Assembly (NCBI GenBank): GCA_016213775.1
Contig: JACQZR010000176.1
Coordinates: 1 to 55,752 of the forward strand
Reading direction: 5' to 3'
Length of the DNA: 55,752 nucleotides
Source of the DNA: Acidobacteriota bacterium
GTDB taxonomy: Bacteria > Acidobacteriota > Terriglobia > Bryobacterales > Bryobacteraceae
Of this stretch, positions 8,357 through 15,858 are shown in pieces. The notes under the pieces were generated by a model that worked only from the letters and a program-made list of their open reading frames with translations, was not told where the DNA came from and ran no database searches. A program made the position numbers and the translations under genes. Numbering within the stretch: position 1 is the stretch's first letter; the number at the start of each line of letters is the position of its first letter.

Positions 8357-9070
8357 ATGTCCGGGAAGGACAAGATGCCGGAGATGCCGATGGGCGAGGG
8401 AATGCCGTCCTTGGAACTAAGGCAGTTGATCACCGCCTGCGCGGAAGGCAGCGACGGCAGGCAGTGGGAGGAGTTCGTCCGCCGTGTCCATCCGGTGATT
8501 GCGTCCGTGGTCCTGCGCGCAACGCGCCGATTCTCGCAGACCTCCCGCGACGTCGTGGAAGATCTCGTTCAAGAGACATTTGTCCGCCTCTGTGCCGACC
8601 GCTGCCGGGTGCTGCGAAACTTCCAGGCCACCGAAGGCGAAGCCATCTTCGCCCTGGTGCGGACCATTGCGTTCAACACGACTATGGACTTCTTCCGCGG
8701 CGAACTGGCGCAGAAGCGAGGGGCGGGTCAACTGGAAATCCCGTTGGACGTATACGCCGAGAGCGCAATTCCGGACCACGCGGAAACCGGCCATGCGGAT
8801 CGGGAAATGCTCCTGGAGGAGATCGACAACCGTCTGGTCCATTCCGGGGTGCGCCCCCAGGATCGCCGGATTTTCTGGCTGCATTACCGGCATGGAATCA
8901 CCTCGCGGGCAATTGCCGCGCTCACCGGCGGCGAATTTACGCCCAAAGGAGTGGAAAGTGTGATTCGGCGAATGACGCAGGATATCCGCCAATGGGCATC
9001 AGGAAAGCGAGCACCCGCGGCAGAGAACGAAAAGAAATTTGAAGGAAAACAGCCGGCGAGTCCGATTTAG
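8357..9070 (+). CDS. ECF-like RNA polymerase sigma factor
   Basis: About 237 residues with sigma-70 region 2 (VVEDLVQETFVRLCADRC, then EAIFALVRTIAFNTTMDFFR) and a region 4 helix-turn-helix-like part (RRIFWLHYRHGITSRAIAAL, then VESVIRRMTQDIRQW). The chosen ATG at 8357 has GAGGGG about 12 bases upstream; a TTG at 8273 in the same frame would add 28 residues but has no ribosome site. It is the first gene of a tightly spaced series: the zinc-finger/TPR gene starts four bases after its stop. That gene carries an anti-sigma-like zinc site, so the pair probably forms a sigma/anti-sigma switch. The partner assignment is inference. Confidence 0.82.
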   Translation: MSGKDKMPEMPMGEGMPSLELRQLITACAEGSDGRQWEEFVRRVHPVIASVVLRATRRFSQTSRDVVEDLVQETFVRLCADRCRVLRNFQATEGEAIFALVRTIAFNTTMDFFRGELAQKRGAGQLEIPLDVYAESAIPDHAETGHADREMLLEEIDNRLVHSGVRPQDRRIFWLHYRHGITSRAIAALTGGEFTPKGVESVIRRMTQDIRQWASGKRAPAAENEKKFEGKQPASPI

Positions 9071-9073
9071 GAG

Positions 9074-10153
9074 ATGGAAGGACATGGCTGCGGTGAACAG
9101 AGAGACGGTCCCGAAGACCAGGCCAGACCGGCCAGGGCGGCGACTGCTCCCTCGGCTCCGCTTGCGGGTGATCCCGTCATGAGCGAATACGATCAGATCC
9201 TCGACCGCATCACGGCAGGGCCGCGTGGAAAACGCGGGCCGCACTGCCCGCCAGCCTCCCAACTGGCGGAACTCGCGGCGGGGCTGGCTGGAGAGAAACA
9301 ACGCGCCTCCCTACTGGATCATGTTTGCGTGTGCGATTCCTGCGGCGCTGTGCTGCGCGCCATGGAGGCGGACTTCGCGCCCGAAGTGCTGGATGCGGAG
9401 GCGGAGGAAGTGGCGGCGCTACGCACCTCCAGCCGGCAGTGGCAGCGGGAATTTGCATCCAAAATGGCCGGCAGGAGGCGCCCGAAGATCGTGTTGACAT
9501 GGATCGCGCGCGCCGCCGCGGTAGCAGTCTGCACAACCTCAGCGTGGCTCGGGTGGTCGCAATGGGTTCTGTACCGGCCGGCCCAATTGATGGCTCAGGC
9601 GTACACGCAGGAACGGCCGTTCGAATTTCGAATTCCGATGGCCGGCTATGCACCGGTGCGGACCGCCAAAGGTTTGGGCTCGTCGTTCCAACGGCCCGCG
9701 GGCCTGATCGAGGCCGAGGCGCAGATCCACAGCCGGACGCAGGATCACCCCAATGCCAGGTGGCTTGCGTTGCGGGCACGGGCCGAAATGCTGGGACGCA
9801 ATCCGGAAGCCGCCATCGAGACCTACACGCGCGCGCTGGAACAGCGTCCCGACGATCCTGATCTGCTGGCTGGTCTGGGCATGGCCTGTGCATTGAACGC
9901 TGAGGCGTCCAACCGCCCCGTGGATTACGGCAAAGCCATCGAATACCTCACCCGTTCCCTGCAAGCGAAGCCGGATGCAGCGGAGACCATTTTCAATCGC
10001 GCGATTGTCTATGAGCGCATGTTCCTGGTCAAGGAAGCCATCGATGAGTGGACCCGGTATCTGAGCCTCGACCCCAATGGCGAGTGGGCGCAAGAAGCTC
10101 GGAACAGGCTGGCGGCGCTGGAAGAAAAAAAAAAGTCCATAGCGAGACCTTGA
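9074..10153 (+). CDS. Membrane-anchored zinc-finger (anti-sigma-like) TPR protein
   Basis: A 359-residue protein. Residues 58-90 carry a ZAS-like zinc motif (Cys58, then His83-x3-Cys87-x2-Cys90 in DHVCVCDSC) typical of anti-sigma factors. One transmembrane helix follows at about 140-161 (VLTWIARAAAVAVCTTSAWL), then a linker, then TPR-like helices from about 225 (ARWLALRARAEMLGRNPEAA; AIETYTRALEQRPDDPDLL) to the end. The TPR part would lie across the membrane from the zinc domain. The first ATG lies directly on AGGAG, so the real start may be the ATG at 9179 (MSEYDQILDRIT). The frame ends 17 bases after a run of ten A (10125-10134); a one-base slip there joins it to the CHAT protein. Confidence 0.8.
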   Translation: MEGHGCGEQRDGPEDQARPARAATAPSAPLAGDPVMSEYDQILDRITAGPRGKRGPHCPPASQLAELAAGLAGEKQRASLLDHVCVCDSCGAVLRAMEADFAPEVLDAEAEEVAALRTSSRQWQREFASKMAGRRRPKIVLTWIARAAAVAVCTTSAWLGWSQWVLYRPAQLMAQAYTQERPFEFRIPMAGYAPVRTAKGLGSSFQRPAGLIEAEAQIHSRTQDHPNARWLALRARAEMLGRNPEAAIETYTRALEQRPDDPDLLAGLGMACALNAEASNRPVDYGKAIEYLTRSLQAKPDAAETIFNRAIVYERMFLVKEAIDEWTRYLSLDPNGEWAQEARNRLAALEEKKKSIARP

Positions 10154-12537
10154 AATCGGTCACTAGCGATCCGGAAACATTTCTCAACGGAAGGATGGCG
10201 CCGGGGGTGGGTCCTGAAAACTACCTGGAAATCGCCGTTAGTGAGTGGCTGCCTCGGCGCGGGGAGCCGCGTGTGGAGGCTGCGCTGATGGAACTTGCAC
10301 GGCAGTTTGAGGCCAGTCACCAGGACCGGTGGCTGCGCGATGTGTTGGCGGCCACGAGGCCGGGCCAATTGCAAGAGGGGTTTGCGCACTTGGCGGCGGC
10401 TGCGAAGGCCAATCAATCGGATGAGACGGAGAAGGCGGTTGAGTTTGGGCGGAAGGCGTCGATGGAGTTGGGGAACCGCAACCCCGCGGCGGCGCTCTTC
10501 GCGGAAGGAGAGCTGATCTATGCGCTGCACTTCCAGGAACGCCCGGTGGAATGCGTCTCGCGTTCTACTGCCGCCATTGCACGGGCCGCGCAACGCCATT
10601 ACTCCTGGATCGTCGCCCATCTCCAACTCGAGTTGGGCACATGCCAAGCCAAACTCCTCGACGCGGGCGGGGGCTATCATTCCATCACCCGCGCCATCGA
10701 AACCGCGCGGGCCGCCAGTTACGGCATTCTGCACTTGCGCGGCGAAGGAATTCTCGCTGGTGTCCAGGCCTTCCAAGGCAATCTGCTGGGCGCCTGGGAA
10801 CGAGGCCGCTACGGCTTGGCGACCTATTGGCGCGGCGTCTTTCCGCCCTTGCGCGCGCAGCAGATCTACGGCAACCTCAGGCGAGCCTCGGAACGTCTCG
10901 ACTTGCCGCACGCGGCAAAGGTGTTCGCGAGAGCCCAGGTATTGGCGGTGGCAGAGACGTCACACCGGCGGCTGGAAGCGTTGAGCCGCGTAGAACTATC
11001 CGCCCTCGCGGCAAGAACAGGCGACAGCGCGGAGGCCGCACGTGAGGACGACGCGACGCAAAGACTATTCGATCAACTGCGGCATTCCAGGACCGCCGAG
11101 GAGAGCCGCATCCTTGGAGAGATCCATCGAGCACAGTCCGAAATCGCCCTAGGCCGATTCACCGAAGCGTCACGGCTGCTGCTGGATCTGCGGGCCAAAG
11201 CAATCGGCGCCGACGCGGTGCCCGTTCAGTTGCGGTTTCATAGGGCTGCCGGAGAAGCGTTCTATCAGACCGGCCTCCACAGAGCAGCGGAGGAATCCCA
11301 CCTCGCAGTCCTCGATTTGACGGAACGGAGGATGACGTCATTCGTTACCCCCGCGGACAAAGCAGCAGCCAATGAGGCCTCCGCAAAAGCCTATCGCGGA
11401 CTCGCTGAAATCCATCTGCAGCGATACAACGATCCGACTGAGGCGTTGCGTATATGGCAGCGCCGGCTCGACGCCCAGAAAACGGGGCCCCGGCCGCCAA
11501 AAGGGCGGGAATTCGATCTGGATCGCCTTCGGCGCGAAACGGTGCTCTCCTATGCGGACTTGCCTGGCGGCTATGTGGTGTGGGCATTCGACAACCGAGG
11601 AATCGCTTGGCGCAGGCTCGCTCCCACCAAAGACCAACTCGAAAAAACCGCGCTTCGTTTCGTGCGCGCCTGCGCCGACCCGCACTCCGATCCCGCGTCG
11701 CTTCGTCGCGACTCCAGAGAACTCTACCAGTGGCTTGTGGAACCCCTCGCGAGCCAGCTCGACCCTGGCCGCACGCTGGTTGTCGACGCGAATGGCGCCA
11801 TCGCACTCGTCCCCATGCAGGCACTCGTCGACGAGCACTCGCAGTTCCTCGGAGACCGCTTTGCGATCACCGTTTCGAGCGGAGTGAACGATTACCTACG
11901 GCGCTCAAATGCCCCACCCGTTACACCGTCGAGCGCCGCTCTCGTCGTTGCCAACCCGGCCTTGGGCCGGGAGACAATGCGCGCATTCCCTCCCTTGCTC
12001 CAAACATTGCGTGAAAAGGAATCGGTTGCGGCGCGCTTTGCCAACACAACCGTTCTGGAGGGGCCTCAAGCCACCTTGGGCGCCATTGCCAGCGCGCGCC
12101 CTGCTGTCGAGTTGCTCCATTTCGCGGGCCATGGCTTCGGCAATTCCGGCAATGGCGGACTATTGCTTGCGCCGCAAGACCCAGCCCTCGAGGCGGACAT
12201 CCTCGATTGGCGGAGGCTCGCCGGTCAGGATTGGAGCCGTTGCCGCCTGGCTGTGCTCTCCGCATGCTCTTCCGGAACCGGAGAAGCGCGCGGACCAGTC
12301 AACCCCGAAAGCCTGGTGCGCTGGCTCTTGTGGGCAGGCGTCGCGCGTGTTGTCGCCAGCCGCTGGAATGCCGACGCAGCTACCAGCGCCGTTCTCATGG
12401 ATGAATTCTATTCCGCGCTAACCGGCGGTCTGGATGTCCCGGCGGCGCTGCAACTGGCCGCCCGGCGCATTCGCGGGCAGCCATCGCTGTCTCACCCCTA
12501 TTACTGGGCGGGCTTCCAGACTTTCGGAGCCCGCTGA
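10150..12537 (+). CDS. CHAT-domain cysteine protease with TPR-like N-terminus
   Basis: The frame is open from before 10048. I place the start at the TTG (10150-10152), which overlaps the TGA of the preceding gene; an ATG at 10195 is an alternative. That gives about 795 residues. The first 450 or so are helical and TPR-like (ALMELARQFEASHQDRWLRD; HRRLEALSRVELSALAARTG). The C-terminal CHAT caspase-like domain holds the dyad His661 (LLHFAGHGFGN) and Cys706 (LAVLSACSSGTGEA), then the family block WAGVARVVASRWNADA. Such proteins are usually single chains with TPRs before CHAT, so this may be the C-terminal part of one long protein split by the A-run at 10125-10134. Confidence 0.85.
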   Translation: MKSVTSDPETFLNGRMAPGVGPENYLEIAVSEWLPRRGEPRVEAALMELARQFEASHQDRWLRDVLAATRPGQLQEGFAHLAAAAKANQSDETEKAVEFGRKASMELGNRNPAAALFAEGELIYALHFQERPVECVSRSTAAIARAAQRHYSWIVAHLQLELGTCQAKLLDAGGGYHSITRAIETARAASYGILHLRGEGILAGVQAFQGNLLGAWERGRYGLATYWRGVFPPLRAQQIYGNLRRASERLDLPHAAKVFARAQVLAVAETSHRRLEALSRVELSALAARTGDSAEAAREDDATQRLFDQLRHSRTAEESRILGEIHRAQSEIALGRFTEASRLLLDLRAKAIGADAVPVQLRFHRAAGEAFYQTGLHRAAEESHLAVLDLTERRMTSFVTPADKAAANEASAKAYRGLAEIHLQRYNDPTEALRIWQRRLDAQKTGPRPPKGREFDLDRLRRETVLSYADLPGGYVVWAFDNRGIAWRRLAPTKDQLEKTALRFVRACADPHSDPASLRRDSRELYQWLVEPLASQLDPGRTLVVDANGAIALVPMQALVDEHSQFLGDRFAITVSSGVNDYLRRSNAPPVTPSSAALVVANPALGRETMRAFPPLLQTLREKESVAARFANTTVLEGPQATLGAIASARPAVELLHFAGHGFGNSGNGGLLLAPQDPALEADILDWRRLAGQDWSRCRLAVLSACSSGTGEARGPVNPESLVRWLLWAGVARVVASRWNADAATSAVLMDEFYSALTGGLDVPAALQLAARRIRGQPSLSHPYYWAGFQTFGAR

Positions 12538-12569
12538 GCCAAACAACGAACAAATAGAAAGGACAAGAA

Positions 12570-13454
12570 ATGTCGGCAGGCACTCTCAACATTATTTTCC
12601 ACGGAACCTTCGTTTTCACTAGGGCCGAAAACGTTCCTGAAAACACCGAAAAAGGAATCGAAGTCCTGATCCCCAAAGTGAAAGGACACGTCTACCGCAT
12701 CGGGAACTGGCTCGCCGAAACGGACTTGCTCGGTGGACGCGATTGGGAACCCGGATTGGTCTACAGATTGAATAGAGATGCGGTGACGGAAGGTAGCGCC
12801 TTCCTGAAGCCAGAGCACAACCTCATACTCGAAAAAAAGGAGCTCAAGAAGGCCCAGGATCTGAACCCACGCCTCATCGCCAAACTCGTCGTTCCCTATC
12901 CCAAAACGGTCTCCACCCCGCGGCGCACAGATGTCGGGAAACAGCACCTCACTGGCGGCGATAAGCCATCTAAGTTCGACGGCCGGATCGGAACGCTACA
13001 GGTATTCTCCTACGATTTTACGGATGATGCGGAACTCCGGCTGGATTATGTCGGAGACGTGGGGCCTGTTTGGGAACCGGCCTTCGCCGGTGATCCGCTG
13101 GTCGTCAACCTGCATGTCATCGCCGCCCACGAACATGCTCCCCTGTCGGCTCGCACAGAACGTTGCCAGGACACCGTGCTCCAGAAGTGCTTCGAACTGT
13201 TCCAGAACCTCGACCTGAAAGTCGGCGGCGTTCCTGACCCTAACAATAGTGAATTCGCACTCGAGCCGTTACCCGAGGGCGTCGTCCGCGAGGAATGCGA
13301 GGACCTCGAACCGCGCACCCGCCGCCTCGCCCAGGCCGGCCGCATGAAAAGAGACAATCGCGATCTCAACCAGATGTGGTTCGAGAGCGAAGCGCTCGAC
13401 GTCGACGCCGACCTTTGCGGCAGCCCTGGCAACGGCGACGGCGGCGGCAGGTAG
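12570..13454 (+). CDS. Unknown protein encoded between CHAT and trypsin-like protease genes
   Basis: A 294-residue protein with no signal peptide or membrane segment, starting at an ATG preceded by GAAAGGA, 32 bases after the CHAT gene. Visible blocks include LNIIFHGTFVFTR, HVYRIGNWLAETDLL, LIAKLVVPYPKTVSTPRR, GTLQVFSYDFTDDAELRLDY and VVNLHVIAAHEHAP. The pattern suggests a beta-rich globular fold. The last 80 residues are charged and end in a Gly/Asp-rich tail (GSPGNGDGGGR). I do not recognise the family. Its place between two protease genes, with the trypsin-like gene 35 bases on, suggests a protease substrate, inhibitor or effector, but that is inference only. Confidence 0.8.
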   Translation: MSAGTLNIIFHGTFVFTRAENVPENTEKGIEVLIPKVKGHVYRIGNWLAETDLLGGRDWEPGLVYRLNRDAVTEGSAFLKPEHNLILEKKELKKAQDLNPRLIAKLVVPYPKTVSTPRRTDVGKQHLTGGDKPSKFDGRIGTLQVFSYDFTDDAELRLDYVGDVGPVWEPAFAGDPLVVNLHVIAAHEHAPLSARTERCQDTVLQKCFELFQNLDLKVGGVPDPNNSEFALEPLPEGVVREECEDLEPRTRRLAQAGRMKRDNRDLNQMWFESEALDVDADLCGSPGNGDGGGR

Positions 13455-13489
13455 ATACCAACCAAGGGTTCCGATTAGGAGTTCACATT

Positions 13490-14509
13490 ATGCCAACTCT
13501 CGAAGAAGTACAACAAGTAAAGGAAATCCTCACGCGCAAGTTTATGTTGCCGTCTCCGAAACGAATGGGCACCAACATCGTCGGCATCGGCATCGGTACC
13601 AAAGTCATCAACGAGGTTTCGGGAATCCCATGTGTTCAAGTTTACGTCAGCGGAAAGCTGGACGAGGAGAATCTGGTGCCCATGGATAGGATCCCGCCCG
13701 AGTTCCTCGGCGTGCCAACCGCAGTCGTCGACATTGGCTGTGCCTTCAGCCCGCAGCCAAGAACTCCGCTGGAGTCGAAACGGGCCGAGAAAGGCCGCCT
13801 CACTCTCGTTCCGTATTCCAAGGTTCCCCGCTCGAGCGTCAATCCATCGCTCAAAGGAACTGTCTGCGCCATGCTGGTGGACGAGAAGACCAACGAGAGG
13901 TACATCCTCGGCTGCAACCACACGCTCAGCGCCAACGGACGTCTGCCAGCGGGCACGGAATTCTATCGCCCTACCGATACGGAACGGAAGTATAACATCG
14001 CGACACTGGTGGCCGGTGGCGTGGTCCGGCTCAACGCCGATGGCGTCAATCTCGTGGATTGCGCGGTAGCCAAGCTTTCCTCCAGTGCCGAGATAGGGGC
14101 CGATTTGCAGTTGCCCGATGGCGACTTGCTGAACCACGACGAAGCTTTCAAACCGGCGCGGCGCAAAACGGTGTGGAAACACGGCGGGGTCACTGGACTG
14201 ACGGAAGGGAAGATCGTCGACCTCGACGCCGACATCTTTGTCGAATACAGCTTCGGCACTTTCCGTTTTGCGCATCAGATCCTGGTAGAGAGCGACCGGA
14301 AGAAGGAGCCGTTTGCCGTGGACGGCGATTCCGGCGCCCCCGTCTATACAAAGGATGGGACAGTCGTGGGAATTGTCTTCGCCCCCGCCGGCAGGCTTAC
14401 CGCCGTATGCCCGATCGAACAGGTTATGAAACAACTGAACCGCGAGTTGGGGAAATCCGGTGTCAAGCTACGGTTCGAGAAAACCACATCCGGCAGCGCT
14501 AGTGCTTAA
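13490..14509 (+). CDS. Trypsin-like serine protease without signal peptide
   Basis: The ATG at 13490 has AGGAG eight bases upstream; the longer frame from 13295 overlaps the previous gene and lacks a ribosome site. The 339-residue protein has the chymotrypsin triad: His144 (GCNHTLSANG), Asp190 (NLVDCAVAKL) and Ser281 (DGDSGAPVYTKDG). The N-terminal section (NIVGIGIGTKVINEVSGIPC, then RIPPEFLGVPTAVVDIG) matches the region that precedes the protease domain in a bacterial trypsin-like group. No secretion signal is seen, so it probably acts in the cytoplasm. It is the last gene of the sigma/CHAT block; a large hairpin follows at 14584-14649. Confidence 0.88.
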   Translation: MPTLEEVQQVKEILTRKFMLPSPKRMGTNIVGIGIGTKVINEVSGIPCVQVYVSGKLDEENLVPMDRIPPEFLGVPTAVVDIGCAFSPQPRTPLESKRAEKGRLTLVPYSKVPRSSVNPSLKGTVCAMLVDEKTNERYILGCNHTLSANGRLPAGTEFYRPTDTERKYNIATLVAGGVVRLNADGVNLVDCAVAKLSSSAEIGADLQLPDGDLLNHDEAFKPARRKTVWKHGGVTGLTEGKIVDLDADIFVEYSFGTFRFAHQILVESDRKKEPFAVDGDSGAPVYTKDGTVVGIVFAPAGRLTAVCPIEQVMKQLNRELGKSGVKLRFEKTTSGSASA

Positions 14510-14583
14510 GAATATTTGAAGGAAAACCTACCCCATTCCCGATCATAGGAACAGAGGTTCACAGTTAAACAACCAACGATGAA

Positions 14584-14649
14584 CAGCGCGCCGGCCCCTC
14601 TCCCCAGTCGAGCCTCTTCCACCTGAGAGGAGGCGGGCGGCGCGCGCTG
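14584..14649 (+). terminator. Large GC-rich hairpin ending the CHAT/trypsin block
   Basis: The left arm CAGCGCGCCGGCCCCTCTC (14584-14602) is largely complementary to 14625-14649 (beginning GAGAGGAGG and ending GCGCGCGCTG). The stem has roughly 18 pairs with small bulges. No T-run follows, so it is a candidate factor-dependent terminator or an attenuator for the sigma-54 activator gene starting at 14679. Confidence 0.5.
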
Positions 14650-14678
14650 CGAATCGTGTTGGGAACGGAGGCGGACCT

Positions 14679-15704
14679 TTGACTTACTCACTAGACTCGC
14701 CGCACCACAGAAACCACGACATACACCACGCACCCGAAATCGCGCGCGGGCCCGCAAGCCGCGACATCGTGGGTCGCAGCCCGTCCATGAGCCGCGTCCT
14801 CGATTTCATTGCCCGCGTCGCCCCCACCGATGCCACCGTCCTCCTCCACGGCGAAAGTGGAACCGGCAAAGAACTCGCGGCGTGTGCCATTCACCGCGCC
14901 AGCCATCGTGCCTCCGGACCCTTTGTCGCCATCAATTGCGCTGCCTTGCCGGAGCATCTCATCGAGAGCGAACTGTTCGGCCACTCGCGAGGCGCCTTCA
15001 CTGGCGCGGTCACCGGTAAGAAAGGGAAGATGGAGTTCGCCGCGGGCGGGACACTCTTTCTGGACGAAATCGGCGAATTGCCAATCGCGTTGCAGCCGAA
15101 ACTGCTGCGGGCCTTGCAGGAACGCGAGTTCACGTGCGTAGGCGCGAATCATCCCATCCAAGCGGATGTGCGAATTGTCGCCGCCACCAATTGCGACCTC
15201 CGCGCCGCCATCACCAAAGGAACCTTCCGCCTCGATCTGTTCTTCCGCCTCGACGTGGTTTCGATGACGCTGCCGCCACTGCGCGATCGCCGCGAGGACA
15301 TCCCGCTGCTTGCGAAGCATTTTGCCAGCGAATGCGGCGCGCGCCTGGGGCGTCACGTGGCCGGCTTTTCCGCGGAGGCGCTCCAGCGCATGCTCGGCTA
15401 TTCCTGGCCGGGCAATATCCGGGAATTGCAGAACGCGGTGGAGCGGGCGGTTGTACTCGGCTCTGGCGACGTGATTCAACTCCACGACCTGCCGGAAGCC
15501 ATTGTGACCGCGCGACCTGCCACGGCCGAGGAAGATGAGGGTAGCTTCCATACGGCAGTCCGGCAATTCAAGCGGCATCTGATCCTGAAGGCAGTTGATT
15601 GCGCCGGAGGGAACATCACGCATGCGGCACGCACATTGAGCGTCGACCCCAACTACCTTCACAGGCTTCTGCGGAACCTGAATCTCCGGGAGGGGCTGAA
15701 ATAG
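14679..15704 (+). CDS. Sigma-54-dependent transcriptional activator lacking a sensor domain
   Basis: The TTG start at 14679 lies behind a GGAGG. The 341-residue protein consists of the AAA+ core and a Fis-type helix-turn-helix only. Walker A is HGESGTGKE (about 58-66), the sigma-54 contact loop GAFTGA is intact (105-110), Walker B is [11 protein letters not shown], and the arginine-finger region is [12 protein letters not shown]. The C-terminus ([20 protein letters not shown]) is the DNA-binding domain. With no receiver, GAF or PAS domain, its activity must be controlled by abundance or by a partner protein. It lies 169 bases after the trypsin-like gene and 154 before an orphan permease gene, either of which could be a target. 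I find no convincing -24/-12 promoter between it and the permease. Confidence 0.9.
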   Translation: MTYSLDSPHHRNHDIHHAPEIARGPASRDIVGRSPSMSRVLDFIARVAPTDATVLLHGESGTGKELAACAIHRASHRASGPFVAINCAALPEHLIESELFGHSRGAFTGAVTGKKGKMEFAAGGTLFLDEIGELPIALQPKLLRALQEREFTCVGANHPIQADVRIVAATNCDLRAAITKGTFRLDLFFRLDVVSMTLPPLRDRREDIPLLAKHFASECGARLGRHVAGFSAEALQRMLGYSWPGNIRELQNAVERAVVLGSGDVIQLHDLPEAIVTARPATAEEDEGSFHTAVRQFKRHLILKAVDCAGGNITHAARTLSVDPNYLHRLLRNLNLREGLK

Positions 15705-15858
15705 CGAGGAGACCGGGTCCACCGAAGCGCGCACCTGGAATGGATGGATGAAGCGTTACAAGCGCGCGAAGACGCGCAGGCGCTTCATCCAGCGCGCCTC
15801 ACGCGACTTCCTACTGGTGTAAGTCGCCCCCGTTACGTAACAGGAGGAATGGTCGCTC

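Noticed and set aside
10009-10911. A 300-residue minus-strand open frame across the TPR/CHAT junction
   Set aside because: It is a shadow of the CHAT gene; it lacks motifs and a ribosome site.
15751-15831. GC-rich inverted segments (TGAAGCG...CGCTTCA) between the sigma-54 activator and the permease gene, as a possible terminator or sigma-54 site
   Set aside because: The pairing is short with a large loop, and no TGGC-N8-TTGC type promoter could be found.
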